From: JBAXQQ01 sp037131695
GTDB taxonomy: Bacteria; Armatimonadota; Hebobacteria; CAIYQO01
Length of the DNA stretch: 46,498 nucleotides
Reading direction: 5' to 3'
NCBI GenBank assembly: GCA_964638715.1
Contig: CAZWZF010000037.1
Location: forward strand, 1-46,498
The position numbers were made by a program, and so were the translations under genes. Positions 16,616-24,951 of this stretch are shown piece after piece. Every line of letters starts with the position of its first letter. The first letter of the stretch is position 1. The notes beneath the pieces are model-generated. The model ran no database searches. It saw only the letters and a list, made by a program, of their open reading frames with translations, and was not told the DNA's origin.

Positions 16616-19444
16616 ATGAAAAACAATTTTTTAAAGGTCGGTTTTGTATTAGCAATGCTATCCATTGTTGGTGCTGTTTATCCGCAACAGATAACAACTA
16701 ACGGTACTGCTGTTACAATGGCAATACGCGATGTCGATATGTTATTAGTTTTAAATACGATGTTTGCATCGACTAATGACGTTTACAGGGTTAAATATGA
16801 AGAGAGCGCGGCTCCTTTCCTGGCCGGCAGAGTGTCCCGCATGGATGTTAAAGGCATGCCGTTTGATTTGACCTTGAGAAAAATATTTGATGATTCATCC
16901 GTTCCTTTAGATTTCACCAAAGCCCCCGGCAGCAATGGGTCAACAATTTATTCTATTTTCGCAAAAGCTGGCGCTACCTATACTATTCCTACCCCACCAC
17001 CGGGTATGGATCCATTAAATCAGCCACCGAGACAAAATAATAATGGTACGGCGGCACAACCAAAACGAAATCCGCTGCAGCCAGACCCGCCGGTTGCATT
17101 TGACTTGCAGCCTTATAATGACGTGCCTGTAGTTGGACCTGCAACTGGTCCAGTCGGTCCTGTGGGTATTGGTGATCCGGCAGGTCCCGGGGATTTGGCT
17201 GACCCAGTGATTGTTGACCCGAATACCGGTACTCCTGGTACTGATACTGGCGGTGGCGATACAACTGGCGAACCTGATAACGGATTTATGCCGGAACCAG
17301 AAAAGAAAAGCAATACCGGTTCAACATCAATTACCAAGCCAGCGTCATCAGAATATTTTGTCCGCGTTATTCCTGTTACTAAAATGAACCTTGCTTCTTT
17401 AGCTTTGTCATTAGGTGTAAGGACGTCAAACGTTAATGACTCACGTTCAGGCACCAAGAAGTCAACGGACTGGTGGGCTGGCAGCAGCGGTTCGTCATCA
17501 ACACCTCTCAGTACAGGGACAACACCTATTCTTGGATCAACCGGATACAGTCCTACTGGCTATAATCAAACAGGTTATAATCAAACAGGTTATAATCAAA
17601 CGGGTTATAATCAAACGGGTTATAATCAAACAGGTTATAATCAAACAGGTTATAATCAAACAGGCTATAATCAAACAGGCTATAATCAAACAGGCTATAA
17701 TCCAACAGGCTATAATCAAACAGGTTATAATCAAACCGGAGTTTCTCCGATGCTTGGAACCGGCAGCAGTTATGGATTTGGAGCTACAGGTGCACAGACT
17801 GATTTAACCCGATTAAGCAGTTTATATCAGGCTGTTGATTATGATTATCAGATGCTGTTAACTCAGGCTTTCAGCTTGAATATGTCAAAAAATCCCGGCA
17901 TTGCTTCTGCGATACGTTCACTGCAAAATAAGCACGATAGAATAGCAACAGATGTCCAGGATCAATGGAGAATTTCTGATAATAAAGGTATCAGCCAAAT
18001 GCAGATCCGTTTAATGTCGCTGCAATCTGACATTGATAATATTCGCGCCATGGATACTTCATTAGTAAACCCAATGACACAGCAAATGAATATGAATCAA
18101 ACCCCGCAGTATGATTCTGATGGTAACTTAATTACACCTAAAACAGGTTCAAATATCAATACCCAATTGCAAACAGTACAGACTGCGTATACCCAGGCTG
18201 TCACGCAATTTGCTAATAATTCCCGATATCGCACCCAGTTGAATAAAGTAAAAACTTACATTAATGCTGCTCAAAATTCTATTATAAATAATGCCGGCAA
18301 AAAGGTTACCAATACCCAGGCTGCTGCATCATTACAGACTGCCGCCGATATTCTTATAGCTTTAGGTGTTTCAGTTGACATGGGTATTACCCAGAACACA
18401 ACGAACCCAATGTTGGCAGCATTGAACCCGGCGCTGAGTCAGCAAAATGGTTATAACAATGGGTATAATCAAAACGGCTATAATAATGGCTACAACCAAA
18501 ATGGTTATAACAATGGGTATAACAATAGGTATAATCAGAATGGTTACAACAACGGATATAACAATAATAATAATGGTTACAACAACGGCTATAACAATAA
18601 TAACAATGGTTACAACAACGGTTACAATAATGGTGGTACAAACAATAACTTCCAGACACAATTTTCTCAGTTGGAAACGCAATATAATACATTACGGTCA
18701 AATGCAAACGGTACCACAATGACGTCTGCTCAAACATCTGCTTTAAACAGCATATTAACAGATGTAAATAATTTGAGAAATTTGGTTAACAACCAAAATT
18801 ATGTTAACAACCAAAATAATTACAACTCACTTACTAACAGTATGAATAATTTAACGACCAAAATTAATAATTATCAAAATAATTATCCCGGCAATGGTAC
18901 TGGCACAACAACTGATACAACAACAATCCAAACAGATTTAACCACTGCAAATACAGATTTGCAGGGAATTGATGATGCTATCCGCAACTTCAACGTTGCA
19001 CAATTCCCGAAAATTACATCTATTCAATCAAGCGAAACAACAATAAGAAATTCGATAAATCAGATTCAAACAGATTTAATGAATAATAATCCAAATATAT
19101 CAAGTATTCAGACACGACTTAATTCTCAGGTTAAAAGTCGAATAGTTGCTGTTAAGCAGGACGTTTATCGCGTTCAACAAGACGTTATCAATGCTCTCCG
19201 TAATCAAATAAATACATTGAGAACACTGGTAAGCAACTCGGTTGATGCAGTTAAAAATCAATATTCCGGTGAAGTTGATACTCACAATTCTGATTTTAAT
19301 GATATTCAGACAGATTTTAATAATTCAACTTATATTCGGGATCCGGCGAATCAAAATGACTGGGCAACTCGTGTTACCACCTTGATGAGTGCTATTGAGG
19401 CAACAAGAACTAATGTTCAGAATGCCATTAATAACAACAAATAA
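16616..19444 (+). CDS. Secretin-like N-domains fused to YGNQ tandem-repeat and helical regions
   Basis: A 942-residue exported protein of no family I recognise as a whole. Signal peptide 1-25; residues ~30-110 resemble a secretin short N-terminal (STN) domain; ~110-230 is Pro/Gly-rich; ~240-270 (SSEYFVRVIPVTKMNLASLALSLGV) resembles the start of a secretin N-domain and parallels the next gene. Then come 12 TGYN(Q/P) pentapeptides (residues ~309-373), a Gln/Asn-rich helical region, a second NGYNN/NGYNQ repeat (~611-674), and a long helical C-terminus. No secretin barrel follows. Start: ATG at 16616, since AAAGGA lies 9 bp upstream; two earlier ATGs are badly spaced. It may be an adaptor for the PilQ channel or an extracellular matrix/pilus-associated protein. 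Confidence 0.7.
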   Translation: MKNNFLKVGFVLAMLSIVGAVYPQQITTNGTAVTMAIRDVDMLLVLNTMFASTNDVYRVKYEESAAPFLAGRVSRMDVKGMPFDLTLRKIFDDSSVPLDFTKAPGSNGSTIYSIFAKAGATYTIPTPPPGMDPLNQPPRQNNNGTAAQPKRNPLQPDPPVAFDLQPYNDVPVVGPATGPVGPVGIGDPAGPGDLADPVIVDPNTGTPGTDTGGGDTTGEPDNGFMPEPEKKSNTGSTSITKPASSEYFVRVIPVTKMNLASLALSLGVRTSNVNDSRSGTKKSTDWWAGSSGSSSTPLSTGTTPILGSTGYSPTGYNQTGYNQTGYNQTGYNQTGYNQTGYNQTGYNQTGYNQTGYNQTGYNPTGYNQTGYNQTGVSPMLGTGSSYGFGATGAQTDLTRLSSLYQAVDYDYQMLLTQAFSLNMSKNPGIASAIRSLQNKHDRIATDVQDQWRISDNKGISQMQIRLMSLQSDIDNIRAMDTSLVNPMTQQMNMNQTPQYDSDGNLITPKTGSNINTQLQTVQTAYTQAVTQFANNSRYRTQLNKVKTYINAAQNSIINNAGKKVTNTQAAASLQTAADILIALGVSVDMGITQNTTNPMLAALNPALSQQNGYNNGYNQNGYNNGYNQNGYNNGYNNRYNQNGYNNGYNNNNNGYNNGYNNNNNGYNNGYNNGGTNNNFQTQFSQLETQYNTLRSNANGTTMTSAQTSALNSILTDVNNLRNLVNNQNYVNNQNNYNSLTNSMNNLTTKINNYQNNYPGNGTGTTTDTTTIQTDLTTANTDLQGIDDAIRNFNVAQFPKITSIQSSETTIRNSINQIQTDLMNNNPNISSIQTRLNSQVKSRIVAVKQDVYRVQQDVINALRNQINTLRTLVSNSVDAVKNQYSGEVDTHNSDFNDIQTDFNNSTYIRDPANQNDWATRVTTLMSAIEATRTNVQNAINNNK
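17540..17734 (+). repeat. 15-bp tandem repeat encoding TGYNQ
   Basis: Twelve consecutive 15-bp units (17555-17734) encode TGYNQ (one TGYNP), preceded by one degenerate TGYSP unit at 17540. Units differ almost only at synonymous positions (GGT/GGC/GGG, ACA/ACG), indicating recent expansion. The unit is a multiple of three, so copy-number change alters length but not frame. Confidence 0.95.
18446..18637 (+). repeat. Tandem repeat encoding NGYNN/NGYNQ
   Basis: A second in-frame repeat in the same gene, built from 12-15-bp units of AAT-GGT/GGC-TAT/TAC-AAC codons, giving NGYNNGYNQ and NGYNNGYNNNN patterns. It is less regular than the TGYNQ array, as expected of an older expansion. Confidence 0.88.
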
Positions 19445-19472
19445 TAAATATTTTAAAAAAAATGCATAAAAT

Positions 19473-19497
19473 ACCCGCAGGATTACCCCCTGCGGGT
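19473..19497 (+). other. GC-rich hairpin between repeat-protein gene and pilQ
   Basis: A 9-bp stem ACCCGCAGG/CCTGCGGGT with a 7-nt loop lies 29 bp after the upstream stop. There is no T-run after it on the plus strand, so it is not a good terminator; it may slow 3' decay or set the ratio of pilQ to upstream transcript. On the minus strand it is followed by T-rich DNA. Confidence 0.5.
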
Positions 19498-19603
19498 TGC
19501 GTTGTAGTGACATAATGCGCTATATTTAATATAATAAACCCGACTGCAGGAGCAAATCAGACATCAAATTTTGTGGTTCCTTTAATGGAAAGGGGAAAAA
19601 CGC

Positions 19604-21607
19604 ATGCGGAAAGCATCATTGCTTACATTGTCCCGAATGAAATCCCTTCGCGGGATTATCACTGGTGTATTATTACTGGTTGTTTCTACAATCAGTTTTG
19701 CTGCTGGTAAACAAATAACATTTAATAACACTGGCCAGTTATCTGTACTGGTTCAGATGTTAAATGAATTTGCGCGTCAGGAAAATGTAAATATTGTCCT
19801 GAAGGCGGATACAGATCCTAACTTAACAGTAAATGTAACCGGTACACTGGATGAAATTATCGGCAAATTAGCAAGTCAGGCAGAGTTGTCTTTCTGGCAC
19901 AATGGCGATTCTATTTATATTGGCGTTAAAGATGAAGTAACAAAACCAGCAGGTGTCGATTATCTTGCATTATTGCCAAACCCGGTACCGCCAGTTAAGG
20001 AATATGATACTCCTGCTATTGACGATGTCCCATTACCGCCAGTTAATACTACAAAACGAAATAAACCAGTGATTAAAAGAGTTGACTTGAAATACATTTC
20101 AACTGCAGAAATATGTTATATGTTAGGCATAAAAAGTTCATCTTATGCTGACACTAAGCAAAAACGAAGTGCCCGCAAACGCATTGAAGTTTTACTTGGT
20201 TCTCCTGGCGTAAAACAGCTTAATGGACCGCTTGGCGACCAGTTAGTTCATGGTGATGACACTACTCTGCCAACAGCGTTATCCAGTTATGCCGCAAGTT
20301 CTATCAATAATACCTTAACTAACGCTGCAAATAACGCCAGTGGACAGGCTTCCGCATGGTATTCCGGTGCTGTTAACAATTTGCTTAATAAAGGCAGCTT
20401 AACTGAATCTAATCAGATTTATCAGCAGCAGCCTTACCAGCAACCATACGGCCAACAGCAGAATCCGTATGGTCAACAACAGAATCCATACGGGCAACAG
20501 CAGTATAACCCTTACGGTCAGCAGCAGAATCCTTATGGCCAGCAGCAATACAACCCGTATGGTCAGCAACAGAATCCGTATGGACAACAGCAGTATAACC
20601 CTTATGGTCAGCAACAGAATCCGTATGGCCAACAGCAGTTCCCATTTGGTCAACAGCCAATAGGCACAAACCCGTTAAATCCAAGTGCTCCAACGACTGG
20701 CGTTTCAAATGCCAATCAAGGCGGCGACCTGGCAGCATTCATGCCGCCGGATATTGATGAAGTTCTCGGTCTGGTAGGCTTAAACGCATTATTAGTAAAA
20801 GGCAAGAGCCAGGAATCACTCGACCAGTTTGAAGATTTAATCAAATGGCTTGACCAGCCAGTTAAGCAATGTATTGTCGAAGTCATGTTCGTACAGACTT
20901 CGGTTAAAGAAGCAATGTCACTCGGTTCATCATTCGAGTTTGCCGGTATGCCGTTCAGCATGGTTCACACCGGTGGCGGCAACGAAGGCGATTTCTCGGC
21001 ACGTTATGTAAAAGGCAATTTGCGAGTTGCGATTTCTTCTCTGCAATCAGAAGGGAAAGCCAAGATTGTTAACAACCCTCGCGTTGTAGTACAAAATGGC
21101 GGCACCGCATCCTTCCTGATGGATGACTCAGTACCATTTGTATTATTCCAGAATGAACCAAATGTAATAACCGGCGATACCACCCAGATTCCTATTATTG
21201 AAATGGAAACATTCACCCAGGGACTTACTGTTCAGGAAGTTACTATTCATCCTGACGATTCAGTTACCCTGCGCGTTGACCCGAAATTAGAAACTCCGGG
21301 TGCCGGCATTCCTATCCCCGGTGGAATTGGCGAATTGCACGGCGGCAGCAGATACCTTATTGATACTATAGTTCGCGTTAAGAATGGCGAAACTATTATG
21401 ATGGGTGGATTTGTTGGCAAAACTGAAGTATCACAATTGAATAAAGTTCCTCTGCTTTACAATATTCCTATTATTGGACCAATGTTGTTCGGGACGGCAG
21501 CAAAGTCAAAAGATGATACCGAAACCTTGATTTTCATCACCCCGACTATTTTGCGCGATGACCAGTCGGGCAACAGTTCAGACGGTATTCTGCCAGCCCT
21601 GTTCTAA
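19604..21607 (+). CDS. pilQ: Type IV pilus secretin PilQ (GspD/PilQ family)
   Basis: Outer-membrane secretin that forms the multimeric channel for the pilus or a secreted substrate. Layout of 667 residues: signal peptide (about 1-34), STN-like domain (38-108), an N-domain (KRVDLKYISTAEICYMLGI, ~160-200), a tandem PYGQQQ repeat (~281-351), a further N-domain (DIDEVLGLVGLNALLVKG to LIKWLDQP), then the secretin domain from QCIVEVMFVQTS to ETLIFITPTIL, including GKAKIVNNPRVVVQNGGTASF and the VPLLYNIPIIGPMLFG motif. The core is typical; the Gln/Tyr/Gly repeat is not. AAAGGGG lies 8 bp before the ATG. The gene ends at a strong terminator, so it closes the operon. Confidence 0.92.
   Translation: MRKASLLTLSRMKSLRGIITGVLLLVVSTISFAAGKQITFNNTGQLSVLVQMLNEFARQENVNIVLKADTDPNLTVNVTGTLDEIIGKLASQAELSFWHNGDSIYIGVKDEVTKPAGVDYLALLPNPVPPVKEYDTPAIDDVPLPPVNTTKRNKPVIKRVDLKYISTAEICYMLGIKSSSYADTKQKRSARKRIEVLLGSPGVKQLNGPLGDQLVHGDDTTLPTALSSYAASSINNTLTNAANNASGQASAWYSGAVNNLLNKGSLTESNQIYQQQPYQQPYGQQQNPYGQQQNPYGQQQYNPYGQQQNPYGQQQYNPYGQQQNPYGQQQYNPYGQQQNPYGQQQFPFGQQPIGTNPLNPSAPTTGVSNANQGGDLAAFMPPDIDEVLGLVGLNALLVKGKSQESLDQFEDLIKWLDQPVKQCIVEVMFVQTSVKEAMSLGSSFEFAGMPFSMVHTGGGNEGDFSARYVKGNLRVAISSLQSEGKAKIVNNPRVVVQNGGTASFLMDDSVPFVLFQNEPNVITGDTTQIPIIEMETFTQGLTVQEVTIHPDDSVTLRVDPKLETPGAGIPIPGGIGELHGGSRYLIDTIVRVKNGETIMMGGFVGKTEVSQLNKVPLLYNIPIIGPMLFGTAAKSKDDTETLIFITPTILRDDQSGNSSDGILPALF
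20444..20656 (+). repeat. Tandem repeat encoding (N)PYGQQQ in pilQ
   Basis: About ten in-frame copies of 21-24-bp units encode NPYGQQQ or YNPYGQQQ, ending with a diverged FPFGQQ. Synonymous differences are scattered among units. The repeat sits between N-domains of the secretin, in the periplasmic part. Confidence 0.92.
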
Positions 21608-21620
21608 AATCCGAGTTTTT

Positions 21621-21653
21621 AAGCCGGGCAGATTATTCTGTCCGGCTTTTTTT
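21621..21653 (+). terminator. Rho-independent terminator of the pilus operon
   Basis: A 10-bp stem, AGCCGGGCAG with CTGTCCGGCT (one G-T pair), around the loop ATTATT, followed immediately by a run of seven or more T residues. It lies 14 bp after the pilQ stop. Confidence 0.93.
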
Positions 21654-21743
21654 ATTAAATAGTTATAAACTTAACCTTTAGTTAAAAGGTAATGAAGTGG
21701 TAAAATAGAAAATTTATCATGAAAACAATTTTCGGGGGAAACG

Positions 21744-22994
21744 ATGGATAAAATTACATCAGCTTATGAATATGCTGTTCAGCGTTACGCTGACCTGGGT
21801 GTCGATGTCGTAGCGGCAATGAAAACCCTTGGCAGTGTGCCTATTTCCATGCATTGCTGGCAGGGTGATGATGTCTCCGGTTTTGAAGATCAGGGGACAA
21901 TGGATGGCAGCGGTTTGCAGGTGACCGGCGGTTATCCAGGCAAGGCGCGAAATGCCGACGAATTGCGCGCAGATATGGAAAAAGCTTTCTCGCTGATTCC
22001 CGGCAAGCACCGCATTAATTTACATGCAATTTACGCTGAAACAAATGGAGAAAAAATAGACCGCGACGCATTGGAACCGCGCCACTTCTCGAAATGGATT
22101 GAGTGGGCAAAGGCTAACGGTATTGGGCTTGATTTTAATGGCACTTTCTTTGCGCATCCAAAAGCGGTAAATGGCCTTTCATTATCCCATCCTTGCGATG
22201 AAATCCGCGAGTTCTGGGTAAATCATGCTATCGCCTGCCGCAAAATCGGTTCCGCAATGGGAGAAGCATTGAACAATCCATGTGTTGTTAACGTGTGGAT
22301 TCCTGATGGCTCGAAAGATTTGCCGGCAGATAGACTGGCACCGCGTTTGCGGCTTCAGGATTCGCTGGATAAGATTTTCGCTGCCAAAATGCCGGGGATT
22401 ATTGATGTAGTGGAATGTAAACTGTTCGGAATCGGTTCGGAGAGTTATGTTGTCGGTTCTCATGAGTTTTACATGGGATATGCTATTAAGAATAAGAAAT
22501 CGCTGTGTCTCGATAGCGGGCATTTTCATCCGACTGAAGGTATTGCCGATAAAATTTCATCTGTTCTAATGTATATTGACGAGATTTTACTGCATGTCAG
22601 CCGCGGCGTTCGTTGGGATTCCGACCATGTGGTAATTCTCAGCGATGAATTGAAGGCACTTGCAGAAGAGATTATCCGCGGCGGTTTCCTTAATCGTGTG
22701 CATATCGGGTTGGATTATTTCGACGCGTCAATCAACCGGGTGGCGGCTTGGACAATCGGCATGCGCAATATGCAGAAAGCGTTGCTTATTGCTCTGCTGG
22801 AGCCGACAAAAATGCTGAAAGAATACGAAATGAACGATAATGGCGCTGCCAGATTAGCGTTGATGGAAGAATGCAAATCGCTGCCATTTTCTGCTGTTTG
22901 GGATTACTTCTGCCAGGTTAACAATGTTCCGATAGGAACCGCCTGGATTGAGGAAGTACAACAATACGAAAAAGATGTATTATTGAAGAGATAA
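21744..22994 (+). CDS. rhaA: L-rhamnose isomerase
   Basis: Converts L-rhamnose to L-rhamnulose, the first step of the phosphorylating L-rhamnose pathway, in the cytoplasm. At 416 residues it is full length and close to the E. coli enzyme. Family features include SIPISMHCWQGDDV-like start (PISMHCWQGDDVSGFE), CLDSGHFHPTEG and RWDSDHVV. The expected metal ligands are present with the expected spacing: E224, D257, H284, D324, each offset by ten from the E. coli set E234/D267/H294/D334. A GGGGGAAA ribosome site precedes the ATG. It follows the pilus operon terminator and is paired with rhaD; the kinase gene rhaB and a regulator are not in the window. Confidence 0.96.
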   Translation: MDKITSAYEYAVQRYADLGVDVVAAMKTLGSVPISMHCWQGDDVSGFEDQGTMDGSGLQVTGGYPGKARNADELRADMEKAFSLIPGKHRINLHAIYAETNGEKIDRDALEPRHFSKWIEWAKANGIGLDFNGTFFAHPKAVNGLSLSHPCDEIREFWVNHAIACRKIGSAMGEALNNPCVVNVWIPDGSKDLPADRLAPRLRLQDSLDKIFAAKMPGIIDVVECKLFGIGSESYVVGSHEFYMGYAIKNKKSLCLDSGHFHPTEGIADKISSVLMYIDEILLHVSRGVRWDSDHVVILSDELKALAEEIIRGGFLNRVHIGLDYFDASINRVAAWTIGMRNMQKALLIALLEPTKMLKEYEMNDNGAARLALMEECKSLPFSAVWDYFCQVNNVPIGTAWIEEVQQYEKDVLLKR

Positions 22995-23007
22995 ATTTCG
23001 TGAATAT

Positions 23008-23049
23008 TGGGACTGACACCAAACGGCGAAGCCGAGATGGTGTCTGTCC
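23008..23049 (+). repeat. 42-bp palindromic repeat between rhaA and rhaD
   Basis: Copy of the 42-bp core (outer arms GGGACTGACACC and GGTGTCTGTCCC, inner GGCGAAGCC hairpin) lying in the 79-bp gap between two genes of one pathway. It has no flanking MITE ends here. As a stable hairpin in the shared transcript it could affect rhaD expression or mRNA decay. Confidence 0.8.
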
Positions 23050-23073
23050 CGTGGTTGGTGTTTAGGAGATAAA

Positions 23074-23910
23074 ATGAGCAAAGTGCAAATGATATCTGAA
23101 CCATATCCTGGATTAGGTGAAATTATTACCTTGATTGGCGAGGCGGGAAGCCGTCTTGCCGAAATTGGTGCCAGCGAAGGTGCCGCCGGGAATATTTCTG
23201 TATTCATCGGTTGGCCAACCGACCCGCGCCGCCGTTTTCCCATTGAAGAAGAAATTGCATTGCCGGTGGCGGTGCCGCAACTTGCCGGTTCCCTATTTCT
23301 GGTTACCGGATCCGGCAGGCGCCTGCGCGAAATCGGTGCTGACCCGGAAGCAAATATTGGCGCGGTGGTGATAAACCCCGACGGTAATTCGGCGAAATTG
23401 TATACATCGCATCGCCGGTTATTTGCGCGTCTTACCAGCGAGTTTAACAGTCATCTGGCACTGCATCAGCAGCAGGTGGCAAAAGGCGATTGCAATTTTC
23501 ACGCTGTTATCCATGCCCAACCGGTACATCTGACATTTCTGACTCATTTGCCGCAGTACCAGGATGAGAAATACCTTAACCAGCGTATCTTGCGCTGGCA
23601 GCCGGAGTTGATAGTCAACCTGCCATCCGGCGTGGCATTGCTGCCTTTTGCTATCCCAGGTTCAGAAAAACTGATGCAGGGTACTATGAAGGCGATGGAT
23701 ACCCATAATGTCGTAGTATGGGGTAAACACGGAATTGTAGCCCGCAGTCACACCAGCGTAAAAAAAGCCTGTGACCTGATAGAATACGCCGACACCGGTG
23801 CCCGGTACGAATATATGAATCTTGCCGCTGGTGAAAAAGCAGAAGGCCTGACCGCAGAAGAAATAATCTCAGTATGCAAGACATTTTCAATTGACCAGAA
23901 AGTGTATTAA
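23074..23910 (+). CDS. rhaD: Rhamnulose-1-phosphate aldolase
   Basis: Class II (zinc) aldolase that splits L-rhamnulose-1-phosphate into dihydroxyacetone phosphate and L-lactaldehyde. The 278 residues show the aldolase/adducin phosphate-binding segment EGAAGNIS and a catalytic-type glutamate E123 in TSEFNSH. The metal site is in VIHAQPVH (H147, H152) and H219 in WGKHGIVA. The E. coli enzyme has His-x-His at this metal site; here the second position is Gln149, with H152 nearby, a form I believe occurs in other RhaD proteins of this length. A GGAG site lies 7 bp before the ATG. Adjacent rhaA strongly supports the assignment. Confidence 0.9.
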   Translation: MSKVQMISEPYPGLGEIITLIGEAGSRLAEIGASEGAAGNISVFIGWPTDPRRRFPIEEEIALPVAVPQLAGSLFLVTGSGRRLREIGADPEANIGAVVINPDGNSAKLYTSHRRLFARLTSEFNSHLALHQQQVAKGDCNFHAVIHAQPVHLTFLTHLPQYQDEKYLNQRILRWQPELIVNLPSGVALLPFAIPGSEKLMQGTMKAMDTHNVVVWGKHGIVARSHTSVKKACDLIEYADTGARYEYMNLAAGEKAEGLTAEEIISVCKTFSIDQKVY

Positions 23911-23951
23911 AATTGACAATAGGGTTAATCATTATTAGATAATTCGTACAG

Positions 23952-24439
23952 CAGACTCTTGCAAAACCTTGTGATAACACGTTACAGACACCTTCGTGGC
24001 TTCGCCACTCGGTGTCAGTCCATGAAAGTCGTTCTTCCCCTCTCCAGCCAGCTGTGCTTTATACACAAATTGAGTATTTATGCTCAAGTAGATGTTTTGA
24101 TAGAACACAAATAGTCTCGTTGAGTGGGAGGGAAGTTGTACCCAACTTCCCCGAAAGTGTTTTTCTTAATAAAAAGAATGGGTTGTGACGACAAAATCAG
24201 GTTTGCAATTACAACACCACGCAAAAAATCTGTCGCTATTTAGCTTTTTTACATCATTATTCCGGTTCTTTCGGGGAAGTTGGGTACAACTTCCCCCATT
24301 TAACAGCATTTCTATTAAAAGTAGCACTATTATTAAATAATGTGTATAAAGCACAGCTCCAGCCAGGGAGGAAATTGAGGGGAGAGGCTTTTAAGGTGTC
24401 AATCTATAATTTAAAAAAAAGGTTTTGCAAAAGCCTCTG
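23952..24439. mobile_element. MITE-like copy B, interrupted by a 307-bp element
   Basis: The 23911-24474 gap holds no gene. It contains an inverted-orientation copy of the MITE-like family: left end CAGACTCTTGCAAAACCTT (23952-23970), right end AAGGTTTTGCAAAAGCCTCT near 24419-24439, and the 42-bp core reversed at 23981-24022. Read on the minus strand it aligns along its length with the uninterrupted copy at 32629-32803, including the TTAAATTATAGATTG stretch and the CCCCTCAAT and GGAAGAACGACTTTCA segments. Removing the inserted element and one target duplication restores the alignment. Confidence 0.85.
24051..24357. mobile_element. 307-bp non-coding element with 16-bp TIRs and 8-bp target duplication
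   Basis: Perfect 16-bp terminal inverted repeats GCTGTGCTTTATACAC (24051-24066) and its complement (24342-24357) are flanked on both sides by the direct repeat TCCAGCCA (24043-24050 and 24358-24365). Inside, perfect 27-bp inverted repeats (24131-24157 and 24268-24294), each itself a GGAAGTT-AACTTCC hairpin, form a second nested unit. No reading frame is credible. TIRs, 8-bp duplication and lack of coding capacity define a miniature inverted-repeat transposable element inserted into copy B. Confidence 0.9.
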
Positions 24440-24474
24440 TAGTTCGTAATTCGTTTACTATATTTCAATATAAT

Positions 24475-24951
24475 TTAAAAACTGTCGCTGTGTGATACCA
24501 TGGTCATGGTGCCATTATAATATTCCCAGACTTCTTTTGCTTCGCGGATGGTGGTTATTGGCAAACTGGTGGAGTTGTTGTAGTCCTGGTATCGATTGCG
24601 GCAGTAAATGGTGAATATCAGTTTTACCCCGGTCAATGATGCGTCTGGATTTTTACCGGTGGCGGTCACGTCAAAATAATCGATGTTAAATGTTGGCATA
24701 TCATGATAATAAACCGGATTGCGAAACACTATAATGCCTTCTTCGCCGGTATTCATTATTCGGTATTTCCCTTCGACATTTACCCTGAAATCTGCGGCGG
24801 CGTCATCTATGCGCATGGTCAGCGATTGCTGTTTGATAATGTAATTAACCGACCTTATCTTGGGGTCGCGATATGCCAGCGCATCCATCACCAGCAAATC
24901 GCAGCCGGAAATGATAATCATTATTAACAGCAAAAATGGTAAACATTTCAT
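24475..24951 (-). CDS. Lipoprotein of unknown function
   Basis: A 158-residue protein with a clear lipoprotein signal: hydrophobic stretch and lipobox ISGC, with the lipidated cysteine at C17. The remainder (from about 30) looks like one small beta-rich domain (RSVNYIIKQQSLTMRIDDAAADF, then VTATGKNPDASLTGVKLIFTIYC). I do not recognise the family. Its start overlaps the stop of the upstream DUF1648 membrane-protein gene by 4 bp, so the two are translated together and may work together at the envelope. Confidence 0.75.
   Translation of the reverse strand: MKCLPFLLLIMIIISGCDLLVMDALAYRDPKIRSVNYIIKQQSLTMRIDDAAADFRVNVEGKYRIMNTGEEGIIVFRNPVYYHDMPTFNIDYFDVTATGKNPDASLTGVKLIFTIYCRNRYQDYNNSTSLPITTIREAKEVWEYYNGTMTMVSHSDSF

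Noticed and set aside
17540..17734. 15-bp tandem array as a CRISPR
   Set aside because: Units are directly adjacent with no spacers and lie in frame within a coding region.
18371..18737. Minus-strand frames rich in Ile/Val or Tyr/Cys
   Set aside because: These are reflections of the NGYNN repeat codons, not genes.
19473..19497. Hairpin as a terminator splitting the pilus operon
   Set aside because: There is no T-run on the plus strand; the downstream pilQ gene is better read as part of the same operon.
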